DNA of 64,000 bases from NCBI GenBank assembly GCA_019054805.1, contig JAHQIY010000002.1, positions 5,022,001 through 5,086,000 of the forward strand, written 5' to 3'. This document shows positions 45,671 through 56,600 of the stretch, piece after piece. The position numbers and the translations under genes were made by a program. The notes below the pieces were generated by a model, which ran no database searches, was not told where the DNA came from, and saw only the letters and a list, made by a program, of their open reading frames with translations. Positions within the stretch are counted from its first letter, which is position 1; the number at the start of each line of letters is the position of its first letter. The DNA comes from Brachionus manjavacas. Taxonomy: Eukaryota; Rotifera; Eurotatoria; Ploima; Brachionidae.

Positions 45671-48666
45671 ATGTCGACTAGTAAAATTAATAAACCTTAT
45701 GGCACCGAGGATTATGACCGAGACGCTCTCACTAATGTTCAACATTCTAAAACGAATGCCAAAAAAATTGAATTAAGAATTGAAAATGAAAAATACTTGA
45801 GAGAGCATCCTGAAATTACACTTTTAATAAACGATTTTTTAAAGTAAGTGAATTTTTTTCATGGAAGCAATTTAAATGAAAATTAATTTAGACAAGCTTA
45901 TTTGAATAAACCTGAAAGTGTCCATGAATTTGCAGCTGGTAAGTTGTATTTTTTTTTAATTTTAAAAAGATGTTATGTCAAAGACTGTTTCAAAATTTTC
46001 TAATATTAAAATCAAAAGATTCAGTAAAATTTCAATTTTTAAAAATTGTATTTGACGAATTTTAATTATTTCTTGGGGAATCTTTCACTTAATTAAAGAG
46101 AAAAAATTGTATTTTCAGACTATCTTCATTGTAAGACAATTTAATTTAAAAATTTCATTTTTCAGTAGTTTCTTTTAAGTTAAAAAAAATTAAAGGAATT
46201 TTTGAACCACAAATTTTATTTTTAAAGTTCAATTTTTAAATACGAATACATTTTATATTTGAGAGAATGAATAAACGAAAATTCACTCAAAGTGAATTTA
46301 TTGTAAAAAATTGATAAAATATATTGGAGGAATAGTATAAATCACTGTATAGTAAAAGTTACTTTAAACGAAATTTTCTTATAGCCGTGTTGATTATAAC
46401 CGGAAAATGGTTAGGTTTATTTTAACGATTTCATGTTAAAAAGTTGACTATAAATTAAAATCCATTATATTTTATTTTAACCAGACTTGTTTTTAAGTCA
46501 CAGTTTTAAGTCTAAGTCACAAAAATTTAAGTCAAAGTTATGACTTGAATTAAATTTTTTTTTTTTTAAGTCAAAGTCATGACTTAAATTTTTTTTTTTT
46601 TTTTTAAGTCAAAGTCATGACTTAAAATTTTTTTTTTTTTTTTAAGTCAAAGTCATGACTTAAATTTTTTTTTTTCTTTTTTTAATAAAATTATGGTTTT
46701 TTTTTAATTAATAAACATATTTAATTTTCTTAACTTTTTAATTTTTTATGATATTTTGGCATCTTTTTTTTCAGCGCCGCAGTCCCAAATTCTGGCCGCC
46801 AAGCTGAACGGCTAAATGACCGCCCGCCACAATGTTGACCGTAACTTTGACTTGCCGCTTTTTTTTTAACGATTTTTTAAACTTAAAAATTTTTAAGTCA
46901 TTGACTTGACTTGACTTAAGACTTGTGACTTAAAAACAACTCTGATTTTAACTAGATATCTTATATTTCATTTCAGAGTTGTTTAAAAGTCATAAGTCTC
47001 AAGTAAAGTCCAAGTCCGGACTTTTATTTTTCAAATGTCCGAGTCAAAGATTTTTTTTTTTCACGATCAATATAATGACTAGCAAAAATTCTTTAAGTAT
47101 TGAAAAATAATAAATTGTCTTAATCATGATGACTTGATCTCGACGTTCCGAGATTCCAAATTCTATTTTTTCTCCAGTTTTAGAAATTATTCAAATAAAT
47201 CTTCCTTTTTTTGTTCCATGAAGAGTAATTATTCAGGAATTTTTCACGTTCAATGAATGTGAAGGGACAAATGAAATTTCTTCCGTTCCAGGAAATGATA
47301 ATTTTACGGCCCCAGGTGGTTAAAATGGAAACCAAGCGAGTGTTGGACTTTTTTTTAAAAAAATGAATATTAGTCTTCGAATCGGACTTTTGGATAAAAA
47401 AGTACGAACTTGGACTTTTTTTTAATGACTTAAACTTTAATTTGAGACTTTTAAACAACTCTGTTTTATTTACATACAAACCTAATGTTTTTTTTTAATA
47501 TTAACCAAATAATTAGCAAAATATTTTATAGTCTGTTTTTATTCTAAAAATTGATTCATTTTTTTGATTTCTGATCAGAATATAAATTGGCTTTGAAATT
47601 TAATTAAAATTTATGATTTGGACTAAAAATCGAATTTTTTGTCAGTTTTAAATAATTGAAATGCACTTTTTCATATAGTGACTCTTTTAATTGATAATAT
47701 TAAAGTGTCTTTAACCAATTTTGATAAATTGGATATGCTACTGTCATTCATGTAAAATTTATCACTTTAGGAAGCGTCAAAAACAAAATAAATTTTATCT
47801 TTTAACCCTATACACTCAACCTCATTTTCTTTTCTCTTGTAAAGTATAAAACTGTCAAATATATGAAAATATTAGAATGCCTAGATTTTAAAAAGTAAAG
47901 CAATTTTTTTGAATCATAGAATTTAAAACATTTTTAGTCAATCTTTAATAGACAATAATAAATTAAAGATTGACTAAAAATCTTTAATTTTTAATCAAAA
48001 AAAAAAAAATGATTTTTTTATTTTTATTCGCTTAGCTGATAAAAATAAAAAAGCATCTTTTTAAGAAAATTTTTATCAACTTTATTAGCTTTTAAATAAA
48101 AATATTAATTGAGTTTGAAAATAAAGATCTAGTCAATACTTTTGGAAGTTACATCGATGGAGAGTGTAATAATTCATCATATTTTACAGACATCAGCAAA
48201 AAATAATCCACAAATTGTAAAGAAAATTAAGAAGTTTTTAATTCAAAATAAGCTGATTTTAACGCATCGCTTTTTCATCAAAAAAGCCGATGAATAAATG
48301 AAGAGTCATTGGTAAACATCGATGTTACACCTAAAATTATCTAATTGGAGATATTTTCTAATAATTCCAGAAATCTTTAATTAATTTATGCTTAATAAAC
48401 ACGGTTAAATGTTTGCAAATTAATGGCTTTCAATGTTAAATTTTACAGAGTTTATGATTTGATTGAGAAAAAATTTATAAGTTATTTTTAAAATGAACTA
48501 AGTTAATTGTAAAATATTCCCTGTATCAATTTTTGAATCAACTAAATTTATATTTGCTGACATACACTAGTATTTTTTATTTATTTATTTAATTAAAGTT
48601 TAAGCCCCATGAACAAGTTGAAATGTAATTTTTATATCTAAAAAAAGGTATAAAAAATTAATTGAC

Positions 48667-48699
<33 letters not shown>

Positions 48700-50545
48700 A
48701 AGCTACAGCAGACTTGTTGCGGAGCAAGGCTATTTATAGACTTTTATTAAATGTCTATTTTACAATTAAGTAAAAAATTCAGTTGGTTACATTTATCATA
48801 TAGAAAAAGCAAAATTAATTAGTTAGCTAAAATAACAATCATTAAAGTAAAATAATCAATTCTAATTTTTAATTTTTATTATTAAGCTAAATTATATAAT
48901 TTAAGTTAAATCAAAATGAAATAAGAACAAGTGATTTGATAGCAAAACAGCACATTACCAAGTTAGGTAAAACTAAGATAGGTGATACTGTTCAAGTAAC
49001 AAAACCAGTCGTATAATGTGGTCCAGCTGATTCAGTTGGTTAATTTTGAATATTGAATATTTAGATTTAAGCTCTGAAAAAGCCTTAAGATAGATTAATG
49101 GTTTTCATTCCATTTCTGGTGGCCAAGAGTTCATGAATTGTTAATTTGTTAGGAAATTCCAAAAACTTGTATCTAAAATGATGCTTTTTGTAGTTTAAAA
49201 TGTGATAAAAATAAAATTACCTAAAATCTTTTTAAAAAAATAGATTTATTTTTTTAATTGTTTAAGATTGATCAATTTTTTCTTAAATAAGTCAATTTTT
49301 TAATTTCAGTTTTATTTAACTAAATAAAAAAATTTAGCTAAATATAGAGAGAATTGATTATTTTACTTAAATGTGTTTTTAGTTAAATATTAATTTTTCT
49401 TTTTCTTTAAGATATACAACATTAAATTAAAATGCTTGAATGATCGAATGATGCTGTTGACTGAATAAAATTTAGATTTTCAATGAAGTGATCAATATTT
49501 TTATAAATACTCTATGTCTGTCTGAATTAGACATTGAATTTTTTTACTTTTTCCAAGTCTAGTTTGACTTTGATTTCAAAATTTGATATTTAGGTTTTAT
49601 TGAATACAAGAATTTAACACTAAAAAACATAAAAAAAACTTATTTTTCATCCAAAACAAATATAATTTTAGTCGAAATTAATTACATTTTACACAAGGAA
49701 ACAAACAAACAAACAAAAAATTAAATTTAAACAGACCTTGACTTTTTACAAACTGTGGAAATTAGTTAGATTAATAATTAAAAAAATATTTCAAAAAATA
49801 GGTTGGAAAATACACAATCTAACCTAGATAAAAATAAAAAAATATCATATAGTAATTTAAAATATAAAAATATCAGTAAAAATTAAATTACTATAAAAAC
49901 TATATAAACAAAAAATTCTTTTTTAATCAGAAAAAAAATTTTGTGTAAAAAATAATTTTCAAAGCTTAGACAAGTAAAATCAAATTTAAAAAATTTTTCT
50001 TTATGCACTTTAAATGATTCTATTAATTAAAAAAATATAGTTGCTCCAAGATTTGTCTAGAATATTTAAAACATATGATAGCTTAATTTAAAGATAAATT
50101 TAAACTGACTAAACTGAATAAAAATTCTTCGGAGATCTGGAGCCAACTGAGTTATTCCCACTTTTAACTAAAAAATGTCATCAGTTAATATGTTTTATAA
50201 ATTTTTTGATATATAATATATAAGTTTGGATGTTTATTGATTGAATTCTGGAAAGATGATTATTAAACAATATTTTTTTATAATATTTAAAATTTCGATA
50301 TATTGACTCTAAGGGTCAAATTCTATTGATCTGAAAAATAATTTATTAATAATTAAGAGATAATTTCAATTAGAGATCTTATTAAAAAAATTAAATTTTT
50401 TCTAAATTTTTATTTTTTAAAAGAATATTTTACAGAACGTGAATTGAGAGATAGAATTAATAATTTACTCAAAGAAAAAGAAAGACAATTCGAAATCAAT
50501 AGACTTGTTCAACAAAAGAAAACACAAGATTTAAATAAAAATTAA
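45671..50545 (+). CDS. RIIa-domain protein of the RIIAD1 type
   Basis: Exons 45671-45843, 45892-45938 and 50424-50545 join in frame to 113 residues; the introns are 48 bases and 4.5 kb, GT..AG, with matching phase. The central segment LRIENEKYLREHPEITLLIN, then FLKQAYLNKPESVHEFAAEYFT, is the dimerisation/docking fold of PKA regulatory subunit type II alpha. The ELRDRI after YFT and the short charged coiled tail match the small animal protein RIIAD1. RIIa folds dimerise and bind amphipathic helices of anchoring proteins, and many single-domain members sit in cilia and sperm tails; that role is inferred. An AATAAA at 50564 follows. The stop lies 89 bases from the stop of the convergent nuclear-receptor gene. 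Confidence 0.86.
46482..46944. mobile_element. hAT-like MITE 1 with perfect 8-bp target duplication
   Basis: The ends CAGACTTGTTTTTAAGTCAC and GTGACTTAAAAACAACTCTG are a 20-bp inverted repeat with one mismatch. ATTTTAAC flanks both sides exactly (46474-46481 and 46945-46952). CAG ends plus an 8-bp duplication are hallmarks of the hAT superfamily. The interior has an array of AAGTCAAAGTCATGACTT units split by T-runs (46540-46680) and a GC-rich patch at 46780-46850. No transposase. Confidence 0.87.
46530..46690. repeat. minisatellite inside MITE 1
   Basis: Four units of about 40 bases, each AAGTCAAAGTCATGACTT plus a long T-run. The core AAGTCATGACTT is a perfect palindrome. Confidence 0.8.
46974..47463. 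mobile_element. hAT-like MITE 2
   Basis: It starts CAGAGTTGTTTAAAAGTC and ends GACTTTTAAACAACTCTG, a perfect 18-bp inverted repeat. The flanking octamers TTTCATTT and TTTTATTT differ at one base and look like an aged target duplication. The interior shares AAGTC/GACTT motifs with MITE 1 but otherwise differs. The open frame inside it (47180-47479, minus) is incidental. Confidence 0.83.
47464..50423 (+). other. rest of the last RIIAD1-like intron
   Basis: A/T-rich intronic DNA with no exon detected. It contains an ATT microsatellite at 48670-48700 joined to an inverted LINE-D tail (listed separately). The short block at 48905-49040 (for example HITKLGKTKIGDTVQVTKP in one frame) looks like a decayed coding scrap of unknown origin. 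Confidence 0.5.
48670..48742 (-). mobile_element. LINE-D 3' tail with ATT microsatellite
   Basis: Read on the minus strand it is ATAGCCTTGCTCCGCAACAA, then GTCTGCTGTAGC and repeated TTA units. This parallels CTCCGCAAGCTCGCTTGCTG, TAGCTATT and (TTA)n at 56570-56612, but in opposite orientation. Confidence 0.55.
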
Positions 50546-50634
50546 TTTCATTTTTTTATATTTAATAAACATTTTTGGGAAACTTTCAATTTAACTTTTC
50601 CTTCACTGTTTTGTCCAAGATACCAAGACGTAAT

Positions 50635-53600
50635 TTAGTTCTTGATCAAATCGGTAAGGATTTTTTCAATTGACAAATTTGCGATAGATTGCGAAAAATA
50701 TAATTTTTCAATGCGCTGCCCACCGACAGTTTTTAGCATTGGTAGAACGAGGAGGAGTTTGCCGAATCTGTTAGGCGGCATTGAGTGTGAATTTATGTGC
50801 TGGGAGAGCATTAATTGTGCCTGGTCCTGCAAGTTCTCAATTGCTTGCGCGTCTCTGAGACCTTTAATCTCTTTATAAACAGATTAAATAAAAATAATTC
50901 TAATTGAAAGTATAATTATTTACCTGACTTGAACAAGACAATTGCTTTCAAAAATGCAAACTCATTTGGATCGATATTGAGCATTTTAAATTTCGAAAAT
51001 ACTTCGCTCATTAGTTTAATATTGCTTTTGTCATCGACATAATCATTCGCAGTCAGAAACGGATTCGCTTCCAATGGTAACGAAATTTGTAATGCGGACA
51101 ATAAAAATATTTCTGACCAAGACTCTTCCAATAATATAATCTTAATTTGAAAAAAAAATTAAAATTTTAATCAAAATTTAATTTAAAAAAATGCTCAAAG
51201 CCCGTTTTATGGAATTTTGATTTTTCATGCTTAACTTTCAGTACCAAAAGGAAAATTTTTTTCTCTCTATCCTAACAATTAATTTTCAGAACAAAATTTT
51301 ATTTTGTCTATTGAAGGTTTTTTATGAAATTTAAAAAAAGTTAAAAATTCTTCTAATGATCTTCTAAGAGAAGCAAAAAGGCTAAAATTAACAAAAAAAT
51401 TGACAATATTGATCAATCTCTTTAATATTTAATTGATTGTTAATGTTAAGTTTTATTAATTAGTAAAGTTTAAACTTTTTTAAATTTGATACCGATTAAA
51501 ATAAATAAAATAAAGCTTATTTTTGCATCAATTAAAAAGAATCAATTTACACTCATTAATTAAAATTTCAAAATTGATTATGAACTTCATTAAATCAATG
51601 AATTATTTAATAAAATTTTTAAATTTAATTGATTAAAGTTAAGCATTTACCAGACTTGTATAAAACTCATGAAAAAAAGTCCGAAAAAGTCGGATTCAAG
51701 TCAAAGTCATGACTTATTAGAAAAAATTAAAAAAAGTACAAGTCAAAACTTGGACTTGTGACTCTTAAGCAACTCTACATTTTGTTCCACTGGTCGTCGG
51801 AATGGTGGAAGAATATAGAGAAGGTTTGGAATCTAAACTATCTAATATTTTAACAAGTCTTACCTCTAGTTATTTCAACATATTATTTTTAATTTTCTTT
51901 TGATTTATTTTTCCTTTTTAAATTTTTACTTATTTTTTTTTATATTTTTTCATTCTATTTTATCATATTTAACTTTATTTAAATTTATTTTATATTATGA
52001 AGGAGTATTAGCTAGGTTCAGATAAACAAATAAATAAATAATAAAAAAACGTTTTATTTATTTATTTTATTTTTATGATTTAAGCTGATACTTATTTTTC
52101 TTCTGGCTCTGAATGCTTTCAATACAGAAGAATGAATTCTAACCATATCAAAAATTAAAAATTTTGCAGTAATTGGAAATTTTTTCATTACCTTAAAAAA
52201 GTGACTTAAGTCATATAAAGAACTAATGACGAAGAGAGTAATTAAGAGTTACGGAGCAGGAGTATTGAAAAAATTCACTTATGATGCTGCAAACAAAAAC
52301 AAAGTTTTTATAACCGAAAGACATTTGTTTATTTTTCTTCAATTTAAACAAAAATTAAAGTACTATTAAGAGTAGCTTTTAAGGCTGACAGTTTTTGTAA
52401 GAACTTGATTTTTTGTAAATAAGACAATAATGATTCATTTTTAAATTGAAAATTAGAAAAAAATTTACTCTCTAATTTAGAATTTTTCTTTCTTTAATTT
52501 TTTTGATTAAATATTTAAAAATTTCTTATAATTAAATAAAATAATAAGAAGATTTACTTCCAGTCCTACTCCATTGTGCATTCAACAATTGACAAAATAT
52601 CTGAAAATTTAAATCGTTCTGATATCTATCAAAAAAGACATTCTAGATAATAAAAATCAATAAAAAAATTATTCTTTTTCATTTTCCATTTCAATTAATT
52701 TTTGTATTCTTTTTTCTTTTATTCTATTTCCATTAATCTTTTGACTATATCATCTTTTAAAATCTTTTCTTTTTTTTCTTTTAATAAACAAACAATAAAT
52801 AATAAAATTCTATATTTCCGTCTCTCCATTTTTGTCTTTCTTTCTTTTTCTTGAAAGCATTTTTACGTATTTTTACGCATCAAAATTAATTAGCTAGTTA
52901 GTTAAATTAGACTGCAGCACAAGTTCTCGGACCTATTCAGAAAAAGATAGTTAAATATTTCCCATTCAAAACTTCAAACGATACATAGTGTAATCAAGCA
53001 AGAACTGATAGCAAAAGATATTCACAAATGTTCCATGAATAAATTAATTCATAATATCAAGAAAAAAAAAGAATTAATTTGTACAAAATTAAAATTTATT
53101 AATCAAAATTTTTCATAGTTTTGCACTGTGAAACTATAGATATTCTAAGTTGGTTCGAGTTGATGCTTTAGTTATTGAGAGAACTGCAACAAAAATTTAA
53201 ACTTTATAAAAATACTTTAATATTTAAATATAATTCAAAATTGAATTCGATTTCATTCCTACACTGCAGGCCTTATTTCTGAGATATTAAATCGTTTGTA
53301 AGAGCCAAAACAAAGAAGTACAGGCTTTTCAAAACTCAGCAGTTCGATTCATACTTAAAATAAAATATGATACTCAATGGTTTTATGTTTTTTTCAAAAA
53401 TATGATAAAAAAAGAGTTGATCTTAATCTAAGAATCTATGAAGTAAAATCATTAGACAAAAAGAAACTAATTTTATTGAAAAGAAGCAAACACTCCGAAC
53501 TAACTTTGTAGGGATTTACGTAAGATTTGAGTAATTCTTTTATTTTGTCTGGTAATTGTTATGGGTTAGGGTACCTTTTGTTTTGTTTATTTGAATGCAT

Positions 53601-56600
53601 GCACGGGTTGAATAATTCAACAAGTCTCGAAAATCCTGGGTATTTATGTTTGGGTACCTGGTTTAGGTACAATTTTTTCACAGATCTTTTGAATGATTAT
53701 ACCTTTTATCCCATTAAAATTCGAACTATTCAAACACATAGCAATTGCCCGACAAGAAAAGAGTTACTCAAATCTTACCCGAATTTCTACTAAGATGGGA
53801 CGAAATTTCGGCAGAAACTTTGATTCCAAATTGACTTTTAATTCAATGATAAATGAAATTAAGGAATATTTTTATTAAAATATTTTATCGAAAAAAAATG
53901 GGATCTAAATTATAAAATTTTAAAATTTATTTATTAATTTTTAGTTGGGTCAATTTTGGATTATTCTCGACTCATTCTCAGAAACTGATCTTAAAAGAAA
54001 ACGGTTAATTCAACAATTCAACAATTCTGTGTGCAGGAATACAAAGCGACTTTGGAATCAAGGGATATCGAGCATTCGACTCCATTGTCTAATCCTCTTA
54101 ACTAATTCTCCTTTCTTTCCTGAATAGTTCAATACTTAAACATGTAGCATTCATCTCAAATTACCCAATTTATCTATTTTCTTTCACTTTTTTTTCAAAT
54201 ACAAATTGAACAAAATTCTTGCTTTTTTGATAAATTAAAATAAAATACAATAAAAAATATTTAACAAAATACTGCAGCACAGTGCAACATAATTAGTTGC
54301 ACCTTTTTTTTACCTAGAATAAAATCCTTATTTTGTTCTTTTTTTTGGGAAATAAAATCAATAACCAATTTAGATCTTAATGATGTTTTATTTTTTTGGG
54401 TTTTTTTTAAACGAGAAAAATATTTTATATTGCAGTATTTTGTTAAATATATTTTATGGCTTGATAGCGTTTTTTAGAAAAAATTAACTAAAAAATAAAA
54501 GACAAAAAAATCTCGAAATCTTAAATGGATAAATTGAATAGAAAATTTTATTTTATTTTTTCAAAATTTTTTTTCTGATTTAAGCTTAATTTATAAAATG
54601 GAATTAAGATTTAGATTAAGATTCCTTCGCCATTTAGAGTAAGAATGAGAAATGTGCCTCGAAACAACAATATCATCAAAAATCGACAAAAAAATTAACA
54701 CAATTGATTATTAACTTTTTTTATATGTTTTTTTTTTACATACACTTTGATTAATGAAATGCCTCATTTCCCAATACGGATTTTTTTAGTTGATTTATTT
54801 AATATTTGAAAAATGGCTTTGAGTAATAAAATTCCTTTTGCCATTTAAAATTTTTAAAAAAGTGTCCATAAAAAAATTATATTAAATTAAAAAAATGAGA
54901 TTAGAAGTTGAAAAAGAAACTGGAATTTATTGAAAAACAGTTGTCCATTGGAAAAGTTCATTTGAGACTTTGCCGAGGAGGGTTTTAAGTTCAGAACTTT
55001 TTGAGCATTCAACAAAAACATCAATATGATCTTGTATGAGTGAAGTAATGAGAGTACTTTTAATTACTTTTCGAGCAGAATTCTAAGTCTGGACTCAATT
55101 CTATCAACCTTTTGGTTTTTCCTCGAGAAGGCCACAAAGTTGAACAAAAAAACATTGACATCTTCTTAATAATTTTCAATTCAATTTATATAAAACTTCA
55201 CAGTTACTTCAATTTTATAGCTACAATTATTTCTTTGTCTGAACAGTTCTCTTTAACATTAAATAAAGTTAAGAAAGGATTATGAATAGTGTGATTCGTT
55301 GCAGAAGCGTACGTGAATGTAACTATGCAGACTATGATTACAAATAACAGTGCTTTGCATAAAAAATTTTATTATTATTTATTTTGGTTTTGTGAAATTC
55401 AGTACAAAATGAAAAAAGAACAGAAAAAATGCAAAAAAATTGAATAACTTTTTTTCTAAAGGTTTAAACTTAGTTCTGTAAATGCAACATAGTGCAACTT
55501 TCAAAGTTGCATCAAATATCAAAGCCTGCTAAATTTGCAGAGTTATGCAGAAATTAAATTTCAATATAATCGAGTGTGGTGCATTTTGCAGAGGTTCTGC
55601 ACACCATTAGCAGACTTTTACAGTTGATGCAACTTTGAATGTTGCACCATGCTGCATTTACAGAATTTATTTATATCGATACTGTGTTCTGTTCTTTTGT
55701 ACTGAACTTCACAAAACCATTTATTTTCAATTTACGCCAATTGTGATGATAAAATTTAAAAAAAAATAAAGTAATTTAACTAATTTAAATTAAGTAGAGA
55801 TGAAAGTTTTTGTTAATTTTTTTGTGTGAAACGTCTGAAAAAAAAATAAAGAAAATATTGTCTTGTTTATGAAAAATTATCCTTTATCTTTATATTCTTG
55901 ATGACAACTTGTATTTGAAATTTAATGCGTCTCAAAAAGGAAAAAGAAAAATTAAAGAAAAAAACAAACACAATAAGTTGAAAATGAAATTACTTTTAAT
56001 TGTAAAAATAGAAATTGTGTAATTTTTCTTTTTTTTTTAGGCATGTATGTGGTCTAAAAAGAAGCAAAAAAAAAATGTTCTTTATTTTTTTTTAAATTTT
56101 TCTTTTTTTATAATAGTTTTCTTTTACATTTAATTTTTTTTTCATCTCCAAATCTGGCGTAATTTTTGAAATAAATAATTTTAACATCCTTATTAAATAC
56201 TAGAGTAGCTACCAAGCCACTATAACACTCTGTGCATTTTAACAATACATTCTATTTCGACATAACTTAACTTATCTATTGACCAAATGTCAGCAGCGAG
56301 CAAACTTCTTCACCAAAAGGGTCATCAACGAGTGGAAGGCTTTTGATTTTTTTATACTATTGAACCATTATTTAATTTATTTTTAATTTATTTCTTATTC
56401 ACGACTAATTTTTTGAATTACTTTTAATCTACTTTATCACATTAATCTGTATAATCTCTCGTATTCGTCTTGCACCTCAGTTTTGTCTCTGTTACTTTCA
56501 TTGTAGTTCCTTAATTTATCTCTCGATTTTTGCGCAATTAGCTACCATAGATGGCTTCCGAGTAAGCCATCTCCGCAAGCTCGCTTGCTGTAGCTATTTA

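Noticed and set aside
46119..46132. Possible microexon in the RIIAD1-like gene between CAG (46118) and GTAAGA (46133)
   Set aside because: Splice-like ends, but the 50424 exon restores the conserved AAEYFT junction directly, and including this piece would bring a stop.
46530..46690. CRISPR-like array
   Set aside because: The regularly spaced palindromic units are separated by T-runs rather than unique spacers and lie within a MITE of a eukaryotic genome.
47180..47479. 99-codon minus-strand frame
   Set aside because: Falls inside MITE 2 and runs across its inverted end; incidental.
53527..53793. 88-codon plus-strand frame (starts after a TTTGAG)
   Set aside because: Lies between LINE-A pieces, no ATG of its own quality and no family resemblance; probably part of the same repeat mosaic.
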